Assembly: GCF_020253645.1 (NCBI RefSeq)
Contig: NZ_JADCBG010000028.1
Coordinates: 25,280 to 89,279 of the forward strand
DNA length: 64,000 nucleotides
Source of the DNA: Phenylobacterium sp.
Lineage (GTDB): Bacteria > Pseudomonadota > Alphaproteobacteria > Caulobacterales > Caulobacteraceae
Reading direction: 5' to 3'
Of the stretch, positions 8,454-16,657 are shown piece by piece (position 1 is the first letter of the stretch; each line of letters begins with the position of its first letter). The notes beneath the pieces were generated by a model, which searched no databases, was not told the DNA's origin, and saw only the letters and a list, made by a program, of their open reading frames with translations. The position numbers were made by a program, and so were the translations under genes.

Positions 8454-9029
8454 TTGGAACCCTTCCTCACCTCCACCGCCATCGTCACCCTCGCCGAGAT
8501 CGGCGACAAGACCCAGCTGCTGGCCATCGTCCTGGCGGCCCGCTTCGTCCAGCCCTTCCCCATTGTGGGTGGAATCCTCGTGGCGACCCTGGCCAACCAC
8601 TTCCTGGCGGCCCTCATCGGCGCCCAGGCGGCGGCCTTCCTGCAGGGCGACATCTTCCGCTACATCATCGCCCTGTCCTTCATCGCCATGGCCGCCTGGA
8701 CCCTGGTCCCGGACAAGCTGGACGAGGACGAACCCCTGAAGGCGCCGGCGAGGATGGGCGCCTTCCTGACCACCACCGTGGCCTTCTTCCTCGTCGAGAT
8801 GGGCGACAAGACCCAGCTGGCCACCGTCGCCCTCGGCGCGCGGTTCGAATCCGCCCTCATCGTCACCCTGGGCACGACCCTGGGCATGATGCTGGCCAAC
8901 GTCCCGGCGGTCTTCCTCGGCCACGAGATCCTGAAACGGGTGTCCCTGACCCTGGTCCGCCGGATCGCCGCCGGCCTCTTCCTGGTCATCGGCGTCTGGA
9001 TGATCGTCCAGACGGCGGGCTGGGTCTGA
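8454..9029 (+). CDS. TMEM165/GDT1 family Mn2+ transporter
   Basis: A 191-residue membrane protein made of two homologous halves, each with the family signature: EIGDKTQLLAIVLAARF (about residues 14-30) and EMGDKTQLATVALGARF (about 115-131). Six hydrophobic segments are apparent. The family exports Mn2+ (and in eukaryotes Ca2+) through the inner membrane, with the acidic motif residues in the path. Translation appears to start at TTG 8454, because no ATG or GTG fits without cutting the first helix. The manganese riboswitch upstream matches this role, so the gene should be induced by excess Mn2+. Confidence 0.93.
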   Translation: MEPFLTSTAIVTLAEIGDKTQLLAIVLAARFVQPFPIVGGILVATLANHFLAALIGAQAAAFLQGDIFRYIIALSFIAMAAWTLVPDKLDEDEPLKAPARMGAFLTTTVAFFLVEMGDKTQLATVALGARFESALIVTLGTTLGMMLANVPAVFLGHEILKRVSLTLVRRIAAGLFLVIGVWMIVQTAGWV

Positions 9030-9047
9030 GGCCCGGCGCCAAGGCGG

Positions 9048-9220
9048 TTGCTCCCCCGAGGGGGAGCTCCGACCGAAGGTCGGTGAGGGGGTCAATCCCC
9101 CTCGCCGTTGACCCCCTCCGGCCCGCATTCGCGGTCCACCTCCCCCTCAAGAGGTGGAGGAATTAGAGCGCGATTGCTCCCCCGAGGGGGAGCTCCCGGC
9201 GAAGCCGGGTGAGAGGGTCA
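9048..9220. repeat. Cluster of GC-rich intergenic palindromic repeats
   Basis: Two direct copies start with the same TTGCTCCCCCGAGGGGGAGCTC palindrome core at 9048 and 9174. Each is followed by a second small hairpin (GACCGAAGGTC or CCGGCGAAGCCGG) and GTGAGNGGGTC. Between them (about 9110-9163) lies a related unit in opposite orientation ending in CTCCCCCTCAAGAGGTGGAGG. The pattern is that of REP-like repeats common between Caulobacteraceae genes. They sit between convergent genes and may also end transcription. Confidence 0.8.
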
Positions 9221-10120
9221 GCGGCGGCGGGGGATGAAGACCTCGACACCGGGGGCGACCCCGCGGGCAGCGGCGTAGTTCCCCATGTTGAGGGCGAGGC
9301 TCATTCGCCCCCGGGAGTCCGGGTAGAGCAGCACGGCGCCCTCCGGCACGTCGCTGAAGGTACGGACATAGGGCGCCGGCTCCGGCCGGCCGGCGACGGT
9401 CAGAGGCACGGTCTCGCCCAGCCGCCAGCCCAGGCCCGCGAAGGCCTCGGCGGAGAGGTCGAGGATCAGATTGCCATAGGGCCCATCCGTGCCGATCGCC
9501 CGGGCGTGGACCCCGTCCGCGCCCATCCGGGGCGGGGCGAGGTCCAGCCGGATCAGGGTCTTCGGGTCGATTTCTGGCCCGACCCCCCGCCAGTCGTCGC
9601 CGCGGGCCAGGCGCCCGACCACCGGGGCGAAAATGTCCCGCCCGTGGAAGGTGGAGGACCGGCGGGCGCCGATCATCCAGGACTCCGCCGTGATCTCGCG
9701 GGCCTGGACGATGGGATCGGTCGCGTCGAGCAGGGTGATCAGGCCGTTGTCCGGCAGAACCAGGCTCTGGCCCCGGCGGGTCCGCGCGACGATGGCGCGG
9801 CGGGTCGACCCCACCCCGGGGTCCACGACGACGAGGATCACCGCATCCGCCGCCAGCCAGGGCGCCGAGCCCGCCAGGAGGCGCGCGCCGGCCTCGACGT
9901 CATAGGGCGGGACACGGTGGGTGATGTCGAGGAGCCGGGCGTCCGGGGCGAGGGAGAGGATCACCGCCCGGCAGATGGCGACGGCGTCGTCGATCTCGTC
10001 GAAGTCCGACAGGAAACCCACCATCCGCCCCGGGGCGGCGGCGCGCACCGGGCCTGCGACGAGGGGCAGGACGAGGCCGGCGGCGAGCAGCCCACGCCGG
10101 GATGGGCGAGGGGCGCTCAT
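9218..10120 (-). CDS. SAM hydroxide adenosyltransferase-like (DUF62) protein with a signal peptide
   Basis: A 300-residue protein. Residues 1-30 form a twin-arginine-like signal (SRRGLLAAGLVLPLVAG, then an AXA-type site at VRAAA). The rest matches the DUF62 / SAM-dependent chlorinase-fluorinase fold. D100 and R107-R108 lie in VVVDPGVGSTRRAI and H159 in TFHGRDIFAPVVGRLA, equivalent to the Asp-Arg-His set that orients water in the SAM-hydrolysing enzymes. The N-terminal motif, usually TDFG, reads SDFDEIDD. Family members are normally cytosolic SAM hydrolases, so export is unexpected. The ATG overlaps the stop of the upstream serine-hydrolase-like gene (ATGA), so the two are translated together. 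Confidence 0.85.
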   Translation of the reverse strand: MSAPRPSRRGLLAAGLVLPLVAGPVRAAAPGRMVGFLSDFDEIDDAVAICRAVILSLAPDARLLDITHRVPPYDVEAGARLLAGSAPWLAADAVILVVVDPGVGSTRRAIVARTRRGQSLVLPDNGLITLLDATDPIVQAREITAESWMIGARRSSTFHGRDIFAPVVGRLARGDDWRGVGPEIDPKTLIRLDLAPPRMGADGVHARAIGTDGPYGNLILDLSAEAFAGLGWRLGETVPLTVAGRPEPAPYVRTFSDVPEGAVLLYPDSRGRMSLALNMGNYAAARGVAPGVEVFIPRRR

Positions 10121-11385
10121 GCTGCGGGCGTCCGGAGGGCGGCGTACAGACGCCGGATGCTGAGCTCCCGAACAGGGGGGCTCCCGGCGCCGGGGATGCT
10201 GCCGTTGAGGTTCTGGATCATGCCCACGAAGACGATGTCGTTCGTCGGGTCGATCCAGAACCAGGTGCCGAAGGCTCCGCCCCAGTAGTAGGTGTCGCGA
10301 CCCTGGGGGGTCCCGGCGGCGGCGGGGTCCTCGATCACGGCGAAGTCGAGCCCGAAGCCCGTCCCGGACTGGGCGGGGCCGTAGAGGTCCACCTTCACGC
10401 CGGGCGCCAGGACGCTTCGCCGCATGAGCCGGACGGTCTCGGGCTTCAGAATCCGCGCGCCCTCCAGTGCGCCGCCGTTCAGCAGGGCCTGGGAGAAGCG
10501 GAAATAGTCCGAGGCCGTGGACAGGAGGCCCCCGCTTCCCGACAGGAAGACCGGCGGCGTGACCGGTATGGCCTGGGGCGGACCTGCGACGATCCGGCCC
10601 TCCCGGTAGGTATGGATTCGGGCGACCCGGGCCGCCTTGGCCGCCGGGACATGCAGGCCGGTGTCGACCATCTTCAGCGGTCCAAAGACGTGGCGGTCGA
10701 GATAGGCGTCCAGCCGCTCGCCCGAGAGCCGCTCCACCACATGGCCCTGGATGTCGACGCTGGGGCCATACCGCCAGTCCGACCCGGGCTGGGCGGCGAG
10801 CGGCAGGGCGGCGAGGCGGCGGATCATCTCCTTCAGGTCCCCGGCCCGCAGGCCCGCCTGAGCGTAGCCGGCGCTGACGTCGAAGCCGGCGGTATGGCCC
10901 ATCAGCTGGGCCATGGTCATGGGCGAGGCCTGGGGGACGAGACTCCCGTCCGGCGCCTTCACCTTGAGGCCTGCGAACTCGGGGATGTGCTGCTCGACGG
11001 GGTCGTCCAGCTTCCAGAGGCCCTTCTCCCAGAGCTGCATCATGGCCACGCCGGCCACGGGCTTGGTCATGGCGGCGATCCGCCAGATCGTGTCCGGCCG
11101 GGCCGGGGCGCCGGTCTCCACGTCCGCCAGGCCCCGGGTCTCGAAGTGGAAGACCCGACCCTTTCGCGCCGCCAGGGTGGTGACCCCGGCCAGCTGGCCG
11201 CGGTCCACCAGATCCTGCAGCTCCGCCGAGAACGCGTTCAGCCTGGACGGATCGAACCCCGCCGCCCCGGGCGGGACCATGGGCAGGGACGGGGCGGAGG
11301 CCAGGACGGGAGCGCCGAGGGTCGCCAGGGGCGCAGACGCAGCGGCGGCTGCGAGGAGGTTGCGGCGGGAGAGGCGCATGGGCAT
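10117..11385 (-). CDS. Exported class C beta-lactamase-fold protein lacking the catalytic serine
   Basis: A 422-residue protein with a Tat-like signal (LSRRNLLAAAAASAPLATLG) and the whole beta-lactamase/penicillin-binding-like fold of EstB-type esterases. The region that should read SxxK is IWRIAAMTKPVAG: residue 105 is Ala (codon GCC at 11071-11073), with K108 kept. The second motif is probably Y in DWRYGPSVDIQG. Without the nucleophile it should not hydrolyse beta-lactams or esters by the usual route; it may bind substrate or use another mechanism. Start ATG 11385 is chosen because the signal begins there. An open frame further upstream is antisense to the esterase gene. It forms a coupled pair with the DUF62 protein. 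Confidence 0.85.
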   Translation of the reverse strand: MPMRLSRRNLLAAAAASAPLATLGAPVLASAPSLPMVPPGAAGFDPSRLNAFSAELQDLVDRGQLAGVTTLAARKGRVFHFETRGLADVETGAPARPDTIWRIAAMTKPVAGVAMMQLWEKGLWKLDDPVEQHIPEFAGLKVKAPDGSLVPQASPMTMAQLMGHTAGFDVSAGYAQAGLRAGDLKEMIRRLAALPLAAQPGSDWRYGPSVDIQGHVVERLSGERLDAYLDRHVFGPLKMVDTGLHVPAAKAARVARIHTYREGRIVAGPPQAIPVTPPVFLSGSGGLLSTASDYFRFSQALLNGGALEGARILKPETVRLMRRSVLAPGVKVDLYGPAQSGTGFGLDFAVIEDPAAAGTPQGRDTYYWGGAFGTWFWIDPTNDIVFVGMIQNLNGSIPGAGSPPVRELSIRRLYAALRTPAA

Positions 11386-11394
11386 GTTTCCGGG

Positions 11395-12339
11395 ATGAGA
11401 CTGAGACTGTCGCCTGCGATCCTGCACGGTCCCGCCGGGATTGCGCAACCTTGGGGCCGGCGCCTTCTGGCCGCGGCGGCGGCCGGGTTCGTCTTCTGGC
11501 CCGGCGGAGCGGCCCTCGCCCAGAGTCCCTGCAGCGGCCTCGCGCCCGGGGCGGACCGGCCGGTCCGCAACCTGGCCTATCAGCCGCCGACCCCCGACCT
11601 GCCCCGGTCCGTGCACCTGCTGGACCTCTGGCCCGGCGCGACCCCCACGCCCGCCCCCCTGGTGGTCTTCGTCCATGGCGGAACCTGGATGCACGGGGGC
11701 AAGTATGCGGGTACGCCCGGCCAGGCGAGGGCCTTCCGGAAGGCCGGCTACGCCTACGCCACGGTGAACTACCGCCTGCTCCGGCATGGCCCCCCCCAGG
11801 AGGCGGCGCGGGACATCGCCGAGGCCGTGGCCTTCCTGAGGCGGGAGGCGAAGGGCTGCGGGCTGGACCCGGAGCGGATCATCCTGATGGGGCATTCGGC
11901 CGGCGCCCATCTCGCCGCCCTTGTGGCCCTGGACGAGTCCTATCTGGAGGCGGCTGGCGTCCCCTCGCAGACGGTCCGCGCCGCCATCCTCCTGGACGCC
12001 TACGGCCTGGACATCGCGCGCCACGTCCGCGAGACGGGGGACCGGGTCTACGCCCGGGTCTTCGGCCCCGACCCCGCCGGCTGGACCGCCATGTCGCCGG
12101 TCAGTCACGCGGTCCCCGGTCGCCGTCCGCCCCCGATGATCCTGCACGTCGTGGCCGGCAATCCCGAGACGCCGGGCCAGGCCGAGGCCTTGGCCGGCGC
12201 CCTGCGCGCCGCCGGCGGCGAGGCGGAGGTTCACGCAGCCCGGCGCGAGAGCCACAACAGCCTCAACTATGGTTTCGGCGCCGAGGGCGATGCGACCACC
12301 CGCCTCACCCTGGACTTCCTGGCCGCCTGGGTGCGCTGA
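11395..12339 (+). CDS. Exported alpha/beta hydrolase (BD-FAE / esterase-lipase family)
   Basis: A 314-residue protein with an N-terminal signal (LLAAAAAGFVFWPGGAALAQ, about residues 23-43) and an alpha/beta hydrolase domain. The oxyanion motif VFVHGGTWMHGGK and nucleophile GHSAGAHLAALVAL are clear, and the catalytic His is probably in ESHNSLNYGF near the C-terminus. The family cleaves esters, including acetyl or formyl esters. The ATG is nine bases from the start of the divergent beta-lactamase-like gene, leaving no room for a ribosome binding site outside coding DNA. The transcripts may be leaderless or the true start may be a little further in. Confidence 0.82.
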   Translation: MRLRLSPAILHGPAGIAQPWGRRLLAAAAAGFVFWPGGAALAQSPCSGLAPGADRPVRNLAYQPPTPDLPRSVHLLDLWPGATPTPAPLVVFVHGGTWMHGGKYAGTPGQARAFRKAGYAYATVNYRLLRHGPPQEAARDIAEAVAFLRREAKGCGLDPERIILMGHSAGAHLAALVALDESYLEAAGVPSQTVRAAILLDAYGLDIARHVRETGDRVYARVFGPDPAGWTAMSPVSHAVPGRRPPPMILHVVAGNPETPGQAEALAGALRAAGGEAEVHAARRESHNSLNYGFGAEGDATTRLTLDFLAAWVR

Positions 12340-12413
12340 CCCCGGGCTTGTCAGGACCCGACGCCGCGGCCTTAACTGCGCGCAGACATCAGACCGGACA
12401 GGAAGGAACCTCC

Positions 12414-13739
12414 ATGAACGCCCCGACGCCCCCGACCACGGGACCACTGACCTTCGGGTTCAACCCGCACGACGACATGAACGACCTGCGGATGAGCGAA
12501 AAGGCGACGCCGCTCTACGAGCACGTCAAGCGCTTCATCGCCGAAACGGTCGTGCCCATGCAGAAGGAGTTCCAGGCCTTGGGCGAGGGTCATGCCGACC
12601 GCTGGAGCTTCGCCCCCGGCCAGCTTGAGGTTCTGGAGAAGGCCAAGGACCAGGCCAAGAAGGAAGGCCTCTGGAACTTCTTCCTGCCCGACGCCGAGAC
12701 CGGCGAGGGCCTGTCCAACCTCGACTACGCCTACATCGCCGTGGAGCTGGGCAAGGCGCCCATGGCCTCGGAGGTCATGAACTGCTCGGCGCCCGACACC
12801 GGCAACATGGAGGTGCTGGAGCGCGTCGGCACGCCCGAACAGAAGGAGCGCTGGCTGAAGCCCCTGCTGAACGGGGAGATCCGCTCGGCCTACGCCATGA
12901 CCGAGCCGGCGGTGGCCTCCTCCGACGCCAAGAACATCGCCACCCAGGCGGTGCTGGACGGCGATGAGTGGGTGATCAACGGCGAGAAGTACTACATCTC
13001 CGGCGCCGGCGACCCGCGCTGCAAGATCATGATCACCATGGTCCGCACCAATCGCGACGCCCCCCCGCACAAGCAGCAGTCGCAGATCCTGGTGCCCATC
13101 GATGCGCCCGGGGTGGAGATCCTCGGCCCGATGCACGTCTTCGGCGAGGACCATGCGCCGCGCGGCCACATGCATATCCGCTTCACCAATGTCCGGGTGC
13201 CCAAGTCCAATGTCCTGCTTGGCGAGGGCCGGGGCTTCGAGATCAGCCAGGTCCGCCTCGGGCCGGGCCGGATCCACCACTGCATGCGCACCATCGGCAA
13301 GGCCGAGCGGGCCCTGGACCTGATGGTCCGCCGGGGCCTGTCCCGGGAGGCCTTCGGCCGCAAGATCGCCTGGCTGGGCGGCAATGTGGAGATCATCTCC
13401 CGCGCCCGGATCGACATCGAGGCCATGCGCCTGATGGTGCTGAAGGCGGCCCGCGCCATGGACGTGCTCGGCAACCGCGAGGCCCGGGTCTGGGTGTCCA
13501 TGGTCAAGGCCATGGTGCCGGAGCGGGCCTGCCAGATCATCGACCAGGCCATCCAGATGCACGGCGCGACAGGCATCTCCCAGTGGACGCCGCTCGCCTC
13601 CATGTACACCGACGTGCGCCACCTGCGCTTTGCCGACGGCCCGGACGAGGTCCACCACCTGGTGGTGGGCCGCAACGAGCTGCGGGCCTACGAGGGCGGC
13701 GCCGAGGAGGTCTCCGCCTCGGTCGCCTTGAGGACCTGA
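12414..13739 (+). CDS. Acyl-CoA dehydrogenase (ACAD10/11-like)
   Basis: A 441-residue FAD enzyme that introduces a 2,3 double bond into acyl-CoA, passing electrons to ETF. Signatures are YAMTEPAVASSDAKNI (flavin contact), GEKYYISGAGDPRCK, and the C-terminal MHGATGISQWTPLA and LRFADGPDEVHH. The Glu of the last motif sits where ACAD10/11-type enzymes have the catalytic base. Length is typical of that branch. AGGAAGGA lies just before the ATG. It is monocistronic, between the esterase and the convergent sirtuin gene. Substrate chain length cannot be read from the sequence. Confidence 0.92.
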   Translation: MNAPTPPTTGPLTFGFNPHDDMNDLRMSEKATPLYEHVKRFIAETVVPMQKEFQALGEGHADRWSFAPGQLEVLEKAKDQAKKEGLWNFFLPDAETGEGLSNLDYAYIAVELGKAPMASEVMNCSAPDTGNMEVLERVGTPEQKERWLKPLLNGEIRSAYAMTEPAVASSDAKNIATQAVLDGDEWVINGEKYYISGAGDPRCKIMITMVRTNRDAPPHKQQSQILVPIDAPGVEILGPMHVFGEDHAPRGHMHIRFTNVRVPKSNVLLGEGRGFEISQVRLGPGRIHHCMRTIGKAERALDLMVRRGLSREAFGRKIAWLGGNVEIISRARIDIEAMRLMVLKAARAMDVLGNREARVWVSMVKAMVPERACQIIDQAIQMHGATGISQWTPLASMYTDVRHLRFADGPDEVHHLVVGRNELRAYEGGAEEVSASVALRT

Positions 13740-13753
13740 GCCTGCAGCGCGGT

Positions 13754-13781
13754 CCCCGGGGCGGCGCCCGCCGCCGCGGGG
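13754..13781. terminator. GC-rich hairpin between convergent genes
   Basis: A 12-bp stem with one mismatch and a four-base GCCC loop lies between the acyl-CoA dehydrogenase stop and the sirtuin stop. There is no T tract on either side, so it is at best a weak bidirectional terminator. Confidence 0.4.
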
Positions 13782-13782
13782 A

Positions 13783-14556
13783 TCAGCCTGGAAAGTTGGC
13801 CGGGACCACCTCGGACAAGGTGGGGCCGATCTCGTCGTAGACGACGAGGTGGGCATGGTCATCCAGGTCCGTAGGGTCGCGGTTGACGATCACCAGCCGG
13901 GCGCCGGCCCGCCGCGCCTGAATGGGAAAGCCCGCCGCCGGCCAGACGGTCAGGCTGGAGCCCAGAACGAGAAACAGGTCGCAGGACAGGGTCTCCTCCT
14001 CCGCCCGGCGCATGGGCCCTTCCGGCATGGCCTGGCCGAAGGAGATGGTCGCCGTCTTCACGATGCCGGCGCATTCCCGGCAGGCGGGCAGCTCGCCCCG
14101 GACCTCGAAAGCCGGGCGCAGGTCCTCGATCTCGTGGCGCAGGCCGCAGGACAGGCAGGTGGCGTAGCTGGCGTTGCCGTGCAGCTCGATCACCCGGTCG
14201 GCGGGAATGCCCGAGCTCTGGTGCAGGTTGTCGACATTCTGGGTGATGACCGAGGTCAGCCGCCCGCTCTCCCACAGTCGGGCGAGGGCGAAATGTCCGG
14301 CGTTGGGCTCGCGGCCCGTCCAGCCGGCGCGGCCCTGGAAGGCCCGGGCCCAGGATTCCCGGCGCTTCTCCTCGCTGTTCACGAAATCCTGGAACAGGAT
14401 CGGCTTCATCCGGCTCCAGACCCCGCCCGGCGAGCGGAAGTCCGGAATTCCGGATTCCGTGGAGATTCCGGCCCCGGTGAAGGCCACGATCCGCTCAGCA
14501 GACCGCAGCACCTCCGCCAGATCCCGCCGTGTCGCCGATCTTCCGCCCACGTCCAT
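13783..14556 (-). CDS. cobB: Sir2 family NAD-dependent protein deacylase
   Basis: A 257-residue sirtuin that removes acyl groups from lysines using NAD+. The NAD pocket is in AFTGAGISTESGIPDFRSPG (about residues 29-48), the TQNVDNLHQSSG and ELHGN motifs supply the catalytic His, and two Cys pairs (CLSCG and CRECAG) bind zinc. The VLGSSLTVWPAAG segment closes the Rossmann fold. The short N-terminus fits the bacterial CobB type. Acetyl-CoA synthetase, the classic target of CobB, is encoded in the same window at 46191 and keeps the target lysine motif. The gene is transcribed away from the acyl-CoA dehydrogenase gene's end. Confidence 0.92.
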   Translation of the reverse strand: MDVGGRSATRRDLAEVLRSAERIVAFTGAGISTESGIPDFRSPGGVWSRMKPILFQDFVNSEEKRRESWARAFQGRAGWTGREPNAGHFALARLWESGRLTSVITQNVDNLHQSSGIPADRVIELHGNASYATCLSCGLRHEIEDLRPAFEVRGELPACRECAGIVKTATISFGQAMPEGPMRRAEEETLSCDLFLVLGSSLTVWPAAGFPIQARRAGARLVIVNRDPTDLDDHAHLVVYDEIGPTLSEVVPANFPG

Positions 14557-14644
14557 CCTCCGCGCTGCGCCGCCAGACCCCGAATTCAGGACAAGCGCCC
14601 GACGCGCGCAAGGGGGAAGGCGGGGTCGGGAGCCCGGTTCCCCG

Positions 14645-15487
14645 TCAGTCGGTGAACACCACCGTCTTGCGGCCGTTCAGGAGGACCCGGTCCTCCAGCA
14701 CCCAGCGCACCGCCCGGGCCAGGACCCGGCGCTCGATGTCGCGGCCCTTGCGCACCAGGTCCTTCGGCTGGTCGCGGTGGCTGATCCGCTCCACGTCCTG
14801 CTCGATGATCGGGCCCTCGTCGAGGTCGGGGGTGACGAAGTGGGCGGTGGCGCCGATCACCTTCACCCCCCGGGCGTGAGCCTGATGATAGGGTCGCGCG
14901 CCCTTGAAGCCGGGCAGGAAGGAGTGGTGGATGTTGATGCACCGCCCGGCCAGGTGCAGGGCCATCTCCTCCGACAGGATCTGCATGTAGCGCGCCAGGA
15001 TGACGAGGTCGGTCCCCGTGGCGGCGATCAGGTTGCGCAGCCGCGCCTCCTGGTCGGCCTTGGTCTCGGGGCTCACCGGCAGGTGGTGGAAGGCGATGCC
15101 CTTGAGATCCGTGTGCGGAAAGCTCGCCTCCGGATGGTTGGAGACCACCGCCGAGATATCCATGGGCAGCTCGCCCTGCCGCCAGCGCCAGATCAGGTCG
15201 GCCAGGCAGTGATCAGTCTGCGAGGCCAGGATCATCACCCGCCGCCGGTCCTCGGGATCGCGCAGGGTCCAGTCCATGGCGAGGTCCGCCGCCAGGGCCT
15301 CCAGCCCCGGCCGCACCGCCGCCGCCCCGCCCGGGCCGGGGGTGAAGACCACGCGCATGAAGAAGCGGCCGGTCTCGCCGTCATCGAACTGCTGGGCGTC
15401 GACGATGTTGGCGCCGTGCTCGAAGAGCAGGGTGGAGACGCGGGCCACGATGCCGGGCCGGTCGGGACAGGACAGGGTGAGGATCAC
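14645..15487 (-). CDS. purU: Formyltetrahydrofolate deformylase
   Basis: A 280-residue enzyme that hydrolyses 10-formyl-THF to formate and THF, balancing one-carbon pools. It has an N-terminal ACT domain ([20 protein letters not shown]) and a formyltransferase domain containing [20 protein letters not shown], the catalytic stretch [21 protein letters not shown], and then [16 protein letters not shown]-like residues (here [18 protein letters not shown]). Translation starts at GTG 15487. It is downstream of yggT on the same strand with a 77-base gap; co-transcription is possible but not shown. Confidence 0.95.
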   Translation of the reverse strand: MILTLSCPDRPGIVARVSTLLFEHGANIVDAQQFDDGETGRFFMRVVFTPGPGGAAAVRPGLEALAADLAMDWTLRDPEDRRRVMILASQTDHCLADLIWRWRQGELPMDISAVVSNHPEASFPHTDLKGIAFHHLPVSPETKADQEARLRNLIAATGTDLVILARYMQILSEEMALHLAGRCINIHHSFLPGFKGARPYHQAHARGVKVIGATAHFVTPDLDEGPIIEQDVERISHRDQPKDLVRKGRDIERRVLARAVRWVLEDRVLLNGRKTVVFTD

Positions 15488-15564
15488 GCAGGGGCTCCCG
15501 GGACGGGGCGGCGGATACCGCGAAAGGCGTCGGCTGGGAAGGCGGGGGCGTCAGGCGTCCGGGG

Positions 15565-15852
15565 TCAGAGGGCGCCGAACAGGGAGGGGAGAAGATAGCG
15601 CTGGACGCCCTGCAGGATGAGCAGGGCGAAGATCGGCGTGATGTCCAGGCCGGCGATGGGCGGGATGAAGCGCTGCAGGGGGGCGAGCACCGGGTTGGTG
15701 ACCGTCTCCAGCACCTGCTGGATCCGGCCCACGACGGGGTTGCGCAGGTTGATCACGTTGAAGGCGGTCAGCCAGGACATGATCGCCCCGATGATGATCG
15801 CCCAGATCATGATCTCGAGCAGGTTGTGCAGGATGAAGTGTATGAAGCCCAT
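15565..15852 (-). CDS. YggT family membrane protein
   Basis: A 95-residue protein with two hydrophobic halves: LLEIMIWAIIIGAIMSWLTAF (about 9-29), then, after LRNPVVGRIQQVLETVTNPVLAP, a second membrane segment near the C-terminus. This is the YggT layout. The family is linked to cell division and osmotic stress, but its biochemical role is unsettled. ATG 15852 gives the usual length; an in-frame start 24 codons earlier would add a basic non-conserved leader and is rejected. Its promoter faces the tRNA-Ala gene, which is transcribed divergently about 100 bases away. Confidence 0.88.
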   Translation of the reverse strand: MGFIHFILHNLLEIMIWAIIIGAIMSWLTAFNVINLRNPVVGRIQQVLETVTNPVLAPLQRFIPPIAGLDITPIFALLILQGVQRYLLPSLFGAL

Positions 15853-15948
15853 GCCCGCCACATAAGCCGCCCGCCGCGCCCGGGCAAGCCGACGCGAAGG
15901 GCCGTCTTGACAGCCCGCCCCCAAAACCGCTTATTCCGCGCCTTCCTT

Positions 15949-16024
15949 GGGGCCGTAGCTCAGTTGGTAGAGCGCATCGTTCGCAATGATGAGGTCAGGG
16001 GTTCGACTCCCCTCGGCTCCACCA
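15949..16024 (+). tRNA. tRNA-Ala (anticodon CGC)
   Basis: A 76-nt cloverleaf. The acceptor stem is GGGGCCG with CGGCTCC (one G-U), the D arm GCTCAGTTGGTAGAGC, the anticodon loop TTCGCAA (anticodon CGC, reading GCG), the T arm AGGGGTTCGACTCCCCT, and ACCA is encoded at the end. No integrase or attachment repeat was seen next to it. Confidence 0.97.
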
Positions 16025-16040
16025 GGAAGTCCCCTTCCGG

Positions 16041-16469
16041 TCAGCTCCCGGCGATATAGGCCTTCAGGCCGTCCGCCTCGGCTTCGACCTCGGAAATCTT
16101 CCACTTCACCAGGTCGCCGATGGAGACGATCCCGACCAGCCGCCCGGCCTGGACGACCGGCAGGTGGCGGATGCGCCGGTCGGTCATGCGCGAGAGCAGG
16201 GAATCGACGGTTTCGCCGGGGTCAGCGAACACCACGTCCTCCGTCATGTAGGCGGAAACGGGGCGCGACGTGACCTTTTCGTCGCCGCCGGCCACAGCCC
16301 GGACGATGTCGCGCTCCGAGACAATGCCCACCACGGCCTCGCCCTTCGTCACCACAAGGGCGCCGACGCGTCTGGAGTGCAGGAGCTCGGCGACCCGGCC
16401 GACCGTATCTGAAGGCGTGACGGTGAACACCGCATCGCCCTTGGCCCGAAGAATCTGTGAGACCAGCAT
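16041..16469 (-). CDS. Tandem CBS domain protein
   Basis: A 142-residue protein consisting of two CBS motifs (about 10-65 and 75-130), recognisable by [25 protein letters not shown] and [20 protein letters not shown]. Paired CBS motifs bind adenine nucleotides (AMP, ATP, SAM, NADH) and report energy or redox state, but stand-alone proteins have many partners. ATG 16469 gives the usual length of this widespread alphaproteobacterial family; an upstream in-frame start would add 23 unrelated residues. The gene ends 16 bases after the tRNA-Ala on the opposite strand. Confidence 0.92.
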   Translation of the reverse strand: MLVSQILRAKGDAVFTVTPSDTVGRVAELLHSRRVGALVVTKGEAVVGIVSERDIVRAVAGGDEKVTSRPVSAYMTEDVVFADPGETVDSLLSRMTDRRIRHLPVVQAGRLVGIVSIGDLVKWKISEVEAEADGLKAYIAGS

Positions 16470-16657
16470 GGTGACCCCCGTTCCCGTCCGTGATGGCGGA
16501 ACCTTCGGCGGGTTCCGGGGGCGATGCAAATCAATCAATCGTCAAACCGGGAACCCCGGCGGCGAGCTTGCCGGAGCGGGCCTCGACTCCGCCCGAGCCT
16601 CTGCGCGCCGAGACCTGAGCCTGGCCCCCGAACGGGCAGCCCGTCCACAATGACGGC

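Noticed and set aside
10117-12447. Very long open frame of 776 codons on the minus strand
   Set aside because: Only the part from 11385 codes for the beta-lactamase-like protein. The rest is antisense to the esterase and Gly/Arg/Pro-rich, an effect of high GC.
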